From positions 1 through 64,000 of the forward strand of contig MLAV02000021.1 in the NCBI GenBank assembly GCA_001870995.2: 64,000 bases of DNA, given 5' to 3'. Below, in pieces: positions 51,227 through 59,751 of this stretch. This stretch comes from Chitinophaga sp. CB10. Lineage in GTDB: Bacteria; Bacteroidota; Bacteroidia; Chitinophagales; Chitinophagaceae. The notes under the pieces are model-generated. The model was not told where the DNA came from. It saw nothing but the letters and a program-made list of their open reading frames with translations, and searched no databases. Every line of letters begins with the position of its first letter. The first letter of the stretch is position 1. The translations under genes and the position numbers were made by a program.

Positions 51227-51260
51227 CTAAATATTTAGTTTTTGAACTAATTTTTTAGTT
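51205..51260. promoter_or_regulatory. Three phased BlaI-type operators
   Basis: Three 16-bp dyads AACTAA-N4-TTAGTT at 51205-51220, 51225-51240 and 51245-51260, with an exact 20-base period (about two helical turns). The arms are perfect in all three; only the central four bases differ. The first two cover the BlaI operon promoter. Confidence 0.8.
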
Positions 51261-51385
51261 TTTGTGGTGAAATTGCCTGAAATGCCAAGTTTTAATAAGG
51301 AAAACAGAAAAACCGGCAGGGCAATAATTTTCTCATTCGGAGCTAATTATTCTTTTATATAACAAGAAGTTATCTTCTAATTGGT

Positions 51386-51393
51386 TATTTTTG
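51386..51393 (+). promoter_or_regulatory. -7 element of ftsE
   Basis: TATTTTTG lies 35 bases before the ftsE ATG. No clear -33 box is seen. Confidence 0.4.
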
Positions 51394-51427
51394 TTCGTAA
51401 CTAGCTAGAACTAAACGAACATCTTAC

Positions 51428-52123
51428 ATGACGCCCGAACAGCCGATTATACAACTGACGAATGCCAGCATATACCAGGGCAATACCCTGATATTATCTG
51501 ATGTGAATATTACCGTAAACAAGGGGGAGTTTGTGTATCTGATTGGAAAAACGGGTACGGGAAAGTCCAGTTTACTCAAAACCCTTTACGGGGACCTGCC
51601 GCTGAAAGACGGCACAGGCCAGGTAGTGGGTTTTGACCTGAAGAAGATGGACTGGAAGAAGGTGCCTTACCTGCGCCGTAACCTGGGCGTGGTTTTCCAG
51701 GACTTCCAGCTGCTGACGGACAGAAATGTGCATGACAACCTGAAATTTGCCCTGAGGGCCACCGGCTGGCAGGACAATAAGCAGATAGAGGATAAAATTG
51801 CCGACGTGCTGGATAAAGTGGGACTGGGCACCAAGGGCTTTAAAATGCCGTATGAACTCAGCGGCGGAGAGCAGCAGCGCGTGGATATTGCCCGTGCCAT
51901 GCTCAACTCGCCCCGGCTCATCCTGGCGGACGAGCCTACCGGTAACCTCGACCCAGAGACCTCCGACGGTATTATGCAGCTGCTGTTCCGCATCTGCCGG
52001 GAAGGCACCGCCATCGTAATGGCTACGCACGATTATATCGTATTGCAGAAATTCCCTTCCAGGGTCCTGCGCACGGAGAACGGTCATGTGACGGACAACG
52101 CCGCCGTAAATTTCTCCTCCTGA
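51428..52123 (+). CDS. ftsE: FtsE-like ABC transporter ATPase
   Basis: A 231-residue ATPase with Walker A LIGKTGTGKSSLL, the FtsE-type YLRRNLGVVFQDFQLLTDRNVHDN (Q-loop), signature LSGGEQQRVDIARAM and Walker B LILADEPTGNLDPETS. FtsE works with FtsX in cell division. The Q-loop segment favours FtsE over LolD or MacB, but these families are close. ftsX is not adjacent. It is divergent from the BlaI operon. Confidence 0.82.
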   Translation: MTPEQPIIQLTNASIYQGNTLILSDVNITVNKGEFVYLIGKTGTGKSSLLKTLYGDLPLKDGTGQVVGFDLKKMDWKKVPYLRRNLGVVFQDFQLLTDRNVHDNLKFALRATGWQDNKQIEDKIADVLDKVGLGTKGFKMPYELSGGEQQRVDIARAMLNSPRLILADEPTGNLDPETSDGIMQLLFRICREGTAIVMATHDYIVLQKFPSRVLRTENGHVTDNAAVNFSS

Positions 52124-52244
52124 TCCGCATTGCCGCTTTCGTTTTATTTTACTATTTTTGTGCGGCATTGCTATATCGAATGATTTGAATCAGAACTGTT
52201 TATGCATTTAAATAGGTCTGAAACAATTATATATTCCCTGTAAA

Positions 52245-52275
52245 TTGGTAATTCATATTTTTCTAATTACCTTTG
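52245..52275 (+). promoter_or_regulatory. Promoter of rpsO
   Basis: TTG at 52245-52247, a 20-base spacer and TACCTTTG at 52268-52275. This places the transcript start after 52275 and supports ATG 52327. Confidence 0.65.
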
Positions 52276-52326
52276 CACCGGAAAAATAGCGACAAAAAAA
52301 ATTATTATTACTTATTATTATTCAAG

Positions 52327-52599
52327 ATGTCTTACTTAACTGTTGAAAAGAAAGCCAATATTTTTAAGGAATTTGGTGGAAGCGAGAAAAATACAGGCTC
52401 TGTAGAAGCGCAAATTGCACTCCTGACTGAGCGTATCAACAGCATTTCCGGTCACCTGAAACAAAACAAAAAAGATTTCTCAACCCATCGTGGTCTGATG
52501 AAAATGGTAGGTCAGAGAAAGCGTTTACTTTCTTACCTGTCTAAAACTGACCTCAGCGGCTACCGTGCCCTGATCGAGAAGTTAGGTATCAGGAAATAA
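52327..52599 (+). CDS. rpsO: 30S ribosomal protein S15
   Basis: A 90-residue protein that binds 16S rRNA early in 30S assembly. The start MSYLTVEKKANIFKEFGG, then GSVEAQIALLTERINSISGHLK and DFSTHRGLMKMVGQRKRLLSYL, are typical. ATG 52327 fits family length; an in-frame ATG at 52273 lies at the promoter. A strong terminator separates it from pnp, as in many bacteria where the two are neighbours. Confidence 0.97.
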   Translation: MSYLTVEKKANIFKEFGGSEKNTGSVEAQIALLTERINSISGHLKQNKKDFSTHRGLMKMVGQRKRLLSYLSKTDLSGYRALIEKLGIRK

Positions 52600-52618
52600 C
52601 CATGACTTAATTATAGCG

Positions 52619-52653
52619 CTATTCCCAACTCTCTGGTTGGGAATAGTTTTTTT
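52619..52653 (+). terminator. Terminator between rpsO and pnp
   Basis: A CTATTCCCAA/TTGGGAATAG stem with an 8-base loop is followed by seven T residues. Confidence 0.85.
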
Positions 52654-52728
52654 GTATGTGTACGTTTTGTTGTTCCGCTAACTGATTGTCTATAAAGGAA
52701 CAACGTTATTCTTAATCCTCACTAATTT

Positions 52729-55095
52729 ATGAATCTGACACCTATTTCAGTGAAATTCGATATAGGAGACGGTCGTATAGTGACCATCGAAACCGGCAAG
52801 TTGGCCCGCCAGGCTGACGGTGCGGTTACGGTGCGTCTGGGTGATTGTATCCTGCTGGCTACCGTGGTAGCAAATAAGGAGCCTAAACCAGGCCAATCGT
52901 TTTTCCCTTTGACTGTTGACTACCAGGAGAAATTTGCTTCTGCAGGCCGTATTCCAGGTTCCTTCTTCAAACGTGAAGGCCGTCTCTCCGATTACGAGGT
53001 GCTGATTTCCCGCTTGATCGACCGCGCCCTGCGCCCCCTGTTCCCCGATGATTATTTCTGCGAAGTACAGGTACTCGTAACGCTCATCTCTTCCGATCCT
53101 GAAGTTATGCCTGATGCGCTGGCCTGCCTGGCTGCATCCGCTGCACTGGCCGTTTCTGACGTGCCTATCCAGGAAATCATCTCCGAAGTACGCGTTGCCC
53201 GTATCGATGGTAAATACGTAATCAACCCTAACCGCTCTGCCCTGGCTAATGCAGATATGGACTTCATCATTGGTGCTACTGAAAAGAACATCATGATGGT
53301 GGAAGGTGAAAGTAAAGAATGCCAGGAAGAAGACCTGATCAGCGCGATCGAGGCAGCTCACGCCGCTATCAGGGTACAGGTAAAAGCACAGCAGGAGCTG
53401 GCCCAGCTGAAAGGCGTAACCGGCAAACGCGAGTACACCAAACCTCACCAGAACGAAGAACTGAAAGCGAAAGTAATCGCCTTCGCTAAAGATAAAATCT
53501 ACCAGGTAGCTAAATCCGCTTCCGCAAAACACGACCGTTCCGACGCTTTCAAAAAGATCGCCGAAGAACTGGTAGAACACCTCGGCGAACTGCCGGAAGA
53601 AGATGCGCCACTCGTTGGGCAATACTTCCACGACCTGGAGAAAGAAGTGATCCGTAACATGATCCTGGATGAAAAAATCCGCCTCGACGGCCGTTCCCTC
53701 GAACAGGTTCGTCCGCTGGCCATGGAAACAGACATCCTGCCTTCTCCGCACGGTTCCGCACTGTTTACCCGCGGCGAAACCCAGTCCCTGACAACCGTTA
53801 CCCTGGGCACGCCGGAAGATGAGCTGCTGATCGAAAGCGCAGCCAATTCCAACTACGTTAAATTCATTCTGCACTATAACTTCCCTCCGTTCTCTACCGG
53901 TGAAGTGAAACCTATGCGCGGCCCCGGCCGCCGCGAGGTGGGTCACGGTAACCTGGCCATGCGCTCCCTGAAGCAAATGATGCCGGGTAACGAGTACCCT
54001 TACACCGTGAGGGTGGTATCCGATATCCTCGAGTCCAACGGTTCCTCTTCCATGGCTACCGTATGCGCCGGCTCCCTGGCGCTGATGGACGCTGGCGTGC
54101 CTTTACCTAAACACGTTTCCGGTGTGGCCATGGGTCTGATCTCCCGCGCTGCCGACGGCGCCTGGGCAGTACTGACGGACATCCTCGGTGATGAAGATCA
54201 CCTGGGTGATATGGACTTCAAAGTAACCGGTACACGCGATGGTATCTGCGGTATCCAGATGGATATCAAAGTAGACGGCCTCAGCATGGATGTTATGCGC
54301 TCTGCGCTGGAACAGGCCAAGAAAGGACGCCTGCATATCATTGACGCAATGTATGCCGCCGTTCCTGCCGCCCGTCCTGAACCTAAGCCGCACGCGCCAC
54401 GCATGGAAAAGATCATCATCGACCGTGAATTCATCGGCGCGGTGATCGGACCAGGCGGTAAGATCATCCAGGAAATCCAGCGCGAAACCGGTACTACCAT
54501 CAACATCGAAGAGGTAGGCGAAACCGGCGAAGTGAGCATCTTCTCCGCACAGAAAGAAGGCCTGGAAAAAGCCCTGAAATGGATCAAAGGCATCGTTGCC
54601 GTTCCGGAAGTAGGCGAAACCTACGAATCAGTGGTGAAATCCATCATGCCTTACGGTGCGTTCGTAGAGTTCATGCCTGGTAAACAAGGCCTGCTGCACA
54701 TCTCCGAAGTTTCCTGGAAACGCCTGGAAACCATGGAAGGCGTGCTGTCAGAAGGCGAAGTAGTGAAAGTGAAACTCACCGGTACCGATCCTAAAACCGG
54801 TAAGTTTAAACTGAGCCGCAAAGCCCTGATGCCTAAGCCGGAAGGATATGTGGAAAGGCCTGAACGCGAAGAGCGTGGCGACAGAGGCGATCGTGGCGAC
54901 CGTGGTGATCGCGGTTTCCGTGACCGTGGCCCCAGGGATGACCGTCGCGGTGGCGGTGGCGACAGGCGCGATGACCGTCGTGGTCCGCGTGAAGATCGCG
55001 GCCCGCGCGAAGACCGTGGCCCTCGCAATGGTGGCGGATTCGATCGTAACAACGAGCCGGAGAAACCACAGGAGCCATACTTCGACGAACAATAA
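52729..55095 (+). CDS. pnp: Polynucleotide phosphorylase
   Basis: A 788-residue 3'-5' phosphorolytic RNase of the RNA degradosome type. Two RNase PH domains are followed by a KH domain (FIGAVIGPGGKIIQEIQ, GxxG loop) and an S1 domain (ESVVKSIMPYGAFVEFMPGKQGLLHISEV). The C-terminal tail of about 70 residues is rich in Arg, Gly and Asp: ERGDRGDRGDRG-like repeats, then DRRGGGGDRRDDRRGPR. Such tails are not part of the core enzyme; they resemble RGG RNA-binding tails and add to the usual length. It follows rpsO. Confidence 0.97.
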   Translation: MNLTPISVKFDIGDGRIVTIETGKLARQADGAVTVRLGDCILLATVVANKEPKPGQSFFPLTVDYQEKFASAGRIPGSFFKREGRLSDYEVLISRLIDRALRPLFPDDYFCEVQVLVTLISSDPEVMPDALACLAASAALAVSDVPIQEIISEVRVARIDGKYVINPNRSALANADMDFIIGATEKNIMMVEGESKECQEEDLISAIEAAHAAIRVQVKAQQELAQLKGVTGKREYTKPHQNEELKAKVIAFAKDKIYQVAKSASAKHDRSDAFKKIAEELVEHLGELPEEDAPLVGQYFHDLEKEVIRNMILDEKIRLDGRSLEQVRPLAMETDILPSPHGSALFTRGETQSLTTVTLGTPEDELLIESAANSNYVKFILHYNFPPFSTGEVKPMRGPGRREVGHGNLAMRSLKQMMPGNEYPYTVRVVSDILESNGSSSMATVCAGSLALMDAGVPLPKHVSGVAMGLISRAADGAWAVLTDILGDEDHLGDMDFKVTGTRDGICGIQMDIKVDGLSMDVMRSALEQAKKGRLHIIDAMYAAVPAARPEPKPHAPRMEKIIIDREFIGAVIGPGGKIIQEIQRETGTTINIEEVGETGEVSIFSAQKEGLEKALKWIKGIVAVPEVGETYESVVKSIMPYGAFVEFMPGKQGLLHISEVSWKRLETMEGVLSEGEVVKVKLTGTDPKTGKFKLSRKALMPKPEGYVERPEREERGDRGDRGDRGDRGFRDRGPRDDRRGGGGDRRDDRRGPREDRGPREDRGPRNGGGFDRNNEPEKPQEPYFDEQ

Positions 55096-55118
55096 TTATT
55101 CGCGAAAGCTGAAAATAG

Positions 55119-55148
55119 AAAAGGTCCGCTGTCTGGCGGACCTTTTTT
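55119..55148 (+). terminator. Terminator after pnp
   Basis: AAAAGGTCCGC/GCGGACCTTTT arms with a 6-base loop and a following T-run. Confidence 0.85.
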
Positions 55149-55302
55149 CGTTTATAACAGTTTTTTTTGTGGGCCTTCGGCAGATATCAGCGCCGCAGGG
55201 GAAGCGGTCCCGTTTACACCGCCGGGTGCAGGGGGCTGTATGCCATGGCTGCCCCGCTGCGGGAGGGTACGGTCCGACTTTAAACGCTTGTCAACCGCGC
55301 CC

Positions 55303-55902
55303 TTACCTCGGGTAAAACGTAGCCAGCTGCTGCTCCGCCGCAAACGTGCTTTCCCGGAAAATCTGCTTGCCGTTGTTGAGGCGGAATACCCTGAAATCAT
55401 TGCCGTTTACCGGCTCAAATATCATCTTGTAGGAAGTAACCGGCAACTGCGGCTTCACAAATTTCTCTATCACTTTGAGTCGCGCCTGCTGCAACAGGTC
55501 CGCCATGATCGTTTCAATATACGGCAGGAGTATGCCCCCGTCTTCCGCCCATTGCATATACATTTTGGTGGTACTGTAAGTCAGGTCCTTATTGGTCGTA
55601 TCCTGCAGGTAACAATAAGCTTTTTGGAAGTGCGCCGCCATATCCGCTTTGGAAAAGTTCTTGAAGGAGATATGGTTGACCGCCAGGCCGCTGTACTGCT
55701 GCCGCGGCAGGCTGGTGTCCAGCATGTTCATAAAATCCAGCAGGTACTGCCTGTTCATGATGATCACCGAGGTTTCTCCTTCGTAGATGATGGAGTCCGT
55801 CATGATTTCTTCCGGGTTGGGAGGCGGTACTTTGATCACGGTTTGTGCCATCGCCGTGCAGGAGAGTACCACGGCTGATAACAGCAGGAGTAATGTTTTC
55901 AT
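55303..55902 (-). CDS. Small exported protein of unknown function
   Basis: A 199-residue protein with a signal peptide (MKTLLLLLSAVVLSCTAMAQ). ATG 55902 is chosen over 55935 because it gives a normal signal. The mature part has SIIYEGETSVIIMNRQYLLDFMNMLD and a KMYMQWAEDGGILLPYIE segment, then TSYKMIFEPVNGNDFRVFRLNNGK, probably a mixed alpha/beta fold. No family is recognised. It faces pnp and is divergent from prmA. Confidence 0.6.
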   Translation of the reverse strand: MKTLLLLLSAVVLSCTAMAQTVIKVPPPNPEEIMTDSIIYEGETSVIIMNRQYLLDFMNMLDTSLPRQQYSGLAVNHISFKNFSKADMAAHFQKAYCYLQDTTNKDLTYSTTKMYMQWAEDGGILLPYIETIMADLLQQARLKVIEKFVKPQLPVTSYKMIFEPVNGNDFRVFRLNNGKQIFRESTFAAEQQLATFYPR

Positions 55903-55999
55903 AGGTGTATCAATATTGATATTTATAAAATTCAAATATAATATCTTTTTAATTTTTTACAAGCAGTTAGTTACCAGGCTGTAATCGCAGGGATTCAGT

Positions 56000-56007
56000 T
56001 ATATTTG
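56000..56007 (+). promoter_or_regulatory. -7 element of prmA
   Basis: TATATTTG ends six bases before ATG 56014, so the transcript has almost no leader. The in-frame TTG at 56005 lies inside this element and is unlikely as start. Confidence 0.5.
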
Positions 56008-56013
56008 CGGCCT

Positions 56014-56832
56014 ATGTCACACATTGCTATAACCATACAGGCTACGGGCGATCAGGCGGAACTGCTGATCGCGGAGCTGGCGGAAGCCGGCTACGAGGGA
56101 TTTGAAGAACAGGAAACCGCGCTGGTAGCCTTTATTCCGGAAGCTGATTTCAACGAAGCCGTTTTACAGGAATTATTGACCGCTAACGGCATCGCCTATA
56201 CGCAGGAACGCGTGGAGCAGCAAAACTGGAATGCGTTGTGGGAAAGCAACTTTCAGCCGGTATTGGTGGATGACTTCTGCGGTATCCGGGCTAACTTTCA
56301 CCCCCGGTTTGATCCGGCGCCCCAATTTGAAATTGAGATCACCCCTAAAATGTCCTTCGGCACCGGCCACCATGCTACTACTTCTTCCATGATCCGCCTC
56401 ATGCGGGATATTGATTTCAAAGGCAAGCGGGTGTTCGACTTCGGTACCGGCACAGGTATCCTCGCCATCCTGGCTGAAATGATGGGCGCCGCCGTGGTAG
56501 ACGCCATTGATTACGACGAGTGGGCGGTCAACAATACCATAGAAAATACCGGCGCCAACCATACCCAAAAGGTAAAAGTCTGGCAGGCGGATAATCTTGG
56601 TGGTATTTCCGAAAAATATGATATATTGCTGGCGAATATTAATTGTAATGTACTGTTGCACTATATGGCAGATATGCGCCGGCTACTGTCCCCTGGCGGT
56701 ATTCTCCTGTTGAGCGGCATCATGCCATCTGATGAGCAGCAAATAATAGCCTCGGCTACACCGCAAGGATTTGAATTACAGCGTAAAACTGAGAAAGACA
56801 ACTGGCTGGCACTACAGTTCGGGGTGCAATAA
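56014..56832 (+). CDS. prmA: Ribosomal protein L11 methyltransferase
   Basis: A 272-residue SAM-dependent enzyme that methylates ribosomal protein L11. The SAM fold has GKRVFDFGTGTGILAILAEMMGA and the PrmA-specific ITPKMSFGTGHHATTSSMIRLM. The motif LLANINCNVLLHYM matches the post-motif IV region. The N-terminal part (about 1-65) is the L11-recognition domain. The start is ATG 56014, as the -7 element lies just upstream. Confidence 0.93.
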   Translation: MSHIAITIQATGDQAELLIAELAEAGYEGFEEQETALVAFIPEADFNEAVLQELLTANGIAYTQERVEQQNWNALWESNFQPVLVDDFCGIRANFHPRFDPAPQFEIEITPKMSFGTGHHATTSSMIRLMRDIDFKGKRVFDFGTGTGILAILAEMMGAAVVDAIDYDEWAVNNTIENTGANHTQKVKVWQADNLGGISEKYDILLANINCNVLLHYMADMRRLLSPGGILLLSGIMPSDEQQIIASATPQGFELQRKTEKDNWLALQFGVQ

Positions 56833-56962
56833 ATCAAGAGAGTTTACTAATAAAACACATATGAAAGTTATTGAATTTCCAACTTTTGTGTTATAAACTT
56901 TCCTAATATTCGCTTAATTTTAACACATTATTTGTTATCTTAGCAATTCCTAACTTTTAGTG

Positions 56963-57604
56963 ATGACAGAATTTTTATTGCTTTTTTGCGCTTATCTGAT
57001 AGGATCTGTACCTACAGCTGTTTGGGTAAGTAAAGGCGTTTTTGGGATGGATATCCGGGAGTATGGCAGCGGCAATGCCGGCGCCACCAATACCTTCCGC
57101 GTGCTGGGTCCCAAAGCCGGAACTTTTGTTATGCTGGTAGATATGCTCAAAGGAGTGCTGGCTGTAAGGCTGGCTTATCTTGCGCCCTATTACCAGGATC
57201 ACGAACACCTCACCCAGCTGGTAAACTTTCAGATCGGATTGGGCCTGGCGGCAGTATTAGGTCATATCTTCCCTATCTGGGCAGGTTTCCGCGGAGGTAA
57301 GGGTATCGCAACGCTGTTCGGGCTGGTACTGGCCATTCAACCGGTTGTTGCACTGTGCTGCGTAGGCGTATTCCTCATGATTTTGTTTTTAACGAGATAT
57401 GTTTCTTTAAGCTCCATCATAGCAAGTATCGCATTCCCTGTACTGATACTGTATATTTTTAACGAGCCGGAAATATTCTACAGGATTTTCGCCATCGCCG
57501 TAGCGCTGATGGTGGTACTGACGCACCAGAAGAACATTAGCAGGCTCCTGAAAGGCAACGAAAGCAAAGTGCCCCTGTTCAGGAACCGCCGGGAAAAACA
57601 CTGA
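56963..57604 (+). CDS. plsY: Acyl-phosphate glycerol-3-phosphate acyltransferase
   Basis: A 213-residue inner-membrane enzyme making lysophosphatidate from acyl phosphate. Conserved motifs are YLIGSVPTAVWVSK, the glycine-rich IREYGSGNAGATNTFRVLG and GHIFPIWAGFRGGKGIATLFG. Five or more transmembrane segments are expected. ATG 56963 is used; a GTG overlaps at 56960. A complex terminator follows before the M48 peptidase gene. Confidence 0.95.
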   Translation: MTEFLLLFCAYLIGSVPTAVWVSKGVFGMDIREYGSGNAGATNTFRVLGPKAGTFVMLVDMLKGVLAVRLAYLAPYYQDHEHLTQLVNFQIGLGLAAVLGHIFPIWAGFRGGKGIATLFGLVLAIQPVVALCCVGVFLMILFLTRYVSLSSIIASIAFPVLILYIFNEPEIFYRIFAIAVALMVVLTHQKNISRLLKGNESKVPLFRNRREKH

Positions 57605-57626
57605 GTTTTACCATAAACGATATTTT

Positions 57627-57676
57627 AAGAGCTTATTGGAACGGATGTTGCATCCAATTCAATAAGCTCTTTTGTT
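57627..57676 (+). terminator. Terminator after plsY
   Basis: AAGAGCTTATTG (57627-57638) and CAATAAGCTCTT (57660-57671) enclose a GGATG-TTG-CATCC inner stem, and TTTG follows. Confidence 0.75.
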
Positions 57677-57707
57677 TTTACAAATAATACAAAAGCCAAA
57701 TATTTCT

Positions 57708-57715
57708 TACGTTTG
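57708..57715 (+). promoter_or_regulatory. -7 element of the M48 peptidase gene
   Basis: TACGTTTG lies 31 bases before ATG 57746. A -33 TTTG is not clear at the usual distance. Confidence 0.45.
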
Positions 57716-57745
57716 CATTGCTTATAGCAAAAATTTGATAAACCC

Positions 57746-58555
57746 ATGAAAAAGATCGCACTTTCCTTTTCTGTCGCAGCAGCCTTCCTGTACGGATGCT
57801 CCAGCGTTCCCATTACAGGCAGAAAGCAATTGAATTTACTCCCCGAAAGTACCATGGAGTCAATGGCGCTCCAGGAATACCAATCCTTCCTTTCCTCCAA
57901 TAAAGTAGTAGCGCAATCTACCAGCAAGGACGCGGAAATGGTGAAAAGGGTAGGCCAGCGTATAGCCGCCGCCGTTACCCAGTATATGAACCAGAAGGGG
58001 CAGGGCGCTTCCATTGCGACCTACAAATGGGAGTTCAACCTGGTAGACAGTAAAGAAGTAAACGCCTGGTGTATGCCCGGCGGTAAAGTAGTGGTATATA
58101 CAGGCCTGTTGCCTGTGACGCAGAACGAAACGGGTTTGGCCACAGTAATGGGCCACGAAATTGCGCACGCCATTGCCCGCCACGGTAACGAGCGCATGAG
58201 TCAGCAAATGGTTGCCCAGGGCATCCAGGTAGCCGGCGCAGTAGCGCTGGGTAAAAATCCCCAGGCAGTAAACCTCTTCAACCAGGCTGTAGGCGTTGGC
58301 GGTAACGTAGGCTTACTCGCATTCTCCCGCCAGAACGAGCTGGAAGCGGACCACCTGGGCGTCATCTTCATGGCAATGGCCGGTTACAACCCGCAGGAAT
58401 CCATTCCTTTCTGGCAGCGTATGGCTAACCTGAGCGCCAGTTCCAGCAAACCGCCTGAGTTCCTCAGCACCCACCCGAGCGATGAGCGCCGCGTGGCCCA
58501 GCTGAAACAACTCATGCCGGAAGCAATGCAGTATTATAAACCTGCCGGCAGGTAA
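57746..58555 (+). CDS. M48-family metallopeptidase lipoprotein
   Basis: A 269-residue protein with a lipoprotein signal; cysteine 18 lies in FLYGCSS. The zinc site is His137, Glu138 and His141 in VMGHEIAHAIARHG, and Glu200 in NELEADHLG. The order and length suit the LoiP/YcaL-type M48 lipoproteins that work on outer-membrane proteins in the periplasm. It is not a HtpX, since it has no multiple membrane spans. A structured hairpin lies between it and oxyR. Confidence 0.92.
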   Translation: MKKIALSFSVAAAFLYGCSSVPITGRKQLNLLPESTMESMALQEYQSFLSSNKVVAQSTSKDAEMVKRVGQRIAAAVTQYMNQKGQGASIATYKWEFNLVDSKEVNAWCMPGGKVVVYTGLLPVTQNETGLATVMGHEIAHAIARHGNERMSQQMVAQGIQVAGAVALGKNPQAVNLFNQAVGVGGNVGLLAFSRQNELEADHLGVIFMAMAGYNPQESIPFWQRMANLSASSSKPPEFLSTHPSDERRVAQLKQLMPEAMQYYKPAGR

Positions 58556-58569
58556 TTCTTTTCCATAAA

Positions 58570-58670
58570 AAAGGCGACAGCCCAATCACACGAAGTGCGG
58601 AACCTTACGCGGCAAAATAGTTTTACCGTCTGCCGGGTTCCCCGCTGCATGCGGTTGGGCTGTCGTCTTT
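58570..58670. ncRNA. Large structured stem-loop, candidate small RNA or 3' UTR element
   Basis: Outer arms AAAGGCGACAGCCCAA (58570-58585) and TTGGGCTGTCGTCTTT (58655-58670) pair over 16 bp with one G-U. Inside, GCGG/CCGC (58597, 58642), AACC/GGTT (58601, 58636) and CGGCA/TGCCG (58610, 58631) continue the helix around a small AAAA/TTTT loop. The structure is about 100 nt. On the minus strand the right side runs into six T residues, so it may also end oxyR transcripts. No protein frame was identified. Confidence 0.5.
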
Positions 58671-58686
58671 ATGTGCTGGAACGCGT

Positions 58687-59631
58687 TTAATCGTTCATTA
58701 TCTCGATGACCTTCTTGTTTTTCTGCACCCTCATCTTCTCCGGCACATGTGCCAGTATTTCGGTCTTAAACGCCTCAATCAGCGCCTGTTTGATGAAGTG
58801 CCTGTGGGTGACCAGGCTGATCTCGCGGACCGGCTCAGGAGCCTTAAAATAGCGCACCATGGACAGCTGTTTGGACGAGAGGTCCTGCAGGGATAACTCC
58901 GGCAAAATAGTATAACCCTCGTTGAGGTCTACCATGCGTTTGAGCGTTTCCACACTGCCGGTGTTGTATTCCAGGTTCTTGTACTCGCCCATGGTGAATT
59001 TATCCTTACAGATATTCAGCACCTGGTTGCGCATGCAGTGGCCTTCGTTGAGCAGCCACACTTCCTTCACGTCCAGGTCCTCCGGGCGGATCACCTTCTT
59101 TTCGTACAGGGCATGGTTGCGGGAGGCATACACGACAAACGATTCATAGAAAAGCGGATGCTCTTCCAGGTGCGGATTGTGCAGCGGCGTAGCCAGCAGG
59201 CCACAGTCCAGCAGCTCCTGCTTGAGTTGCTGCACGATTTGCTCGGTAGGATATTCCCAGATTTCCAGTTTTACTTTCGGGTATTTTTTCATGAACCCGG
59301 TCAGTATCCGGGGCAGCAGGTAAGGGGCCAGGGTAGGGATAATACCCACTTTCAGGTTGCCCTGTACTTCTTTTTTTTGATCGGCAATGATTTCGCGGAT
59401 ACGGGCATTCTCCTTCAGGATGATCCTGGCCTGAGAAATTACTGCCGTACCGATTTCCGTTGGTACCACCGGCAATTTACTGCGGTCAAAGAGTTTGATC
59501 CCCAGTTCATCTTCCAGCTTCTGGATCTGCATGCTCAGTGTTGGCTGTGTTACAAAACACTTCTCTGCTGCTACTACGAAACTTCTGTAAGTATCTACCG
59601 CAACAATATACTCCAATTGTACAGTCGTCAT
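58687..59631 (-). CDS. oxyR: OxyR-type LysR hydrogen peroxide regulator
   Basis: A 314-residue LysR protein. The helix-turn-helix region is FVVAAEKCFVTQPTLSMQIQKLEDELGIKLFDR. The redox switch His198-Cys199 and Cys208 lies in NEGHCMRNQVLNIC, the same numbering as in Escherichia coli OxyR, where Cys199 and Cys208 form a disulphide on peroxide exposure. A further DCGLLATPL segment is also family-like. It probably regulates catalase or peroxiredoxin genes elsewhere. It is convergent with the M48 gene across the 100-nt hairpin. Confidence 0.93.
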   Translation of the reverse strand: MTTVQLEYIVAVDTYRSFVVAAEKCFVTQPTLSMQIQKLEDELGIKLFDRSKLPVVPTEIGTAVISQARIILKENARIREIIADQKKEVQGNLKVGIIPTLAPYLLPRILTGFMKKYPKVKLEIWEYPTEQIVQQLKQELLDCGLLATPLHNPHLEEHPLFYESFVVYASRNHALYEKKVIRPEDLDVKEVWLLNEGHCMRNQVLNICKDKFTMGEYKNLEYNTGSVETLKRMVDLNEGYTILPELSLQDLSSKQLSMVRYFKAPEPVREISLVTHRHFIKQALIEAFKTEILAHVPEKMRVQKNKKVIEIMND

Positions 59632-59688
59632 TTCCCTTGCTTTGAGGCTGTAAAGGTATTGATAAAATCTATATAACCTTAAAAAGAA

Positions 59689-59729
59689 ATCGGGGATTTA
59701 AGAAGGCGTTAACTTCTTAAATCCCCGAT
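59689..59729 (-). terminator. Terminator of the gene at 59752
   Basis: ATCGGGGATTTAAGAAG and its perfect complement at 59713-59729 make a 17-bp stem around a 7-base loop. On the minus strand it is followed by TTTCTTTTTA. Confidence 0.85.
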
Positions 59730-59751
59730 CACTTATGATAATAGCTTTCGT

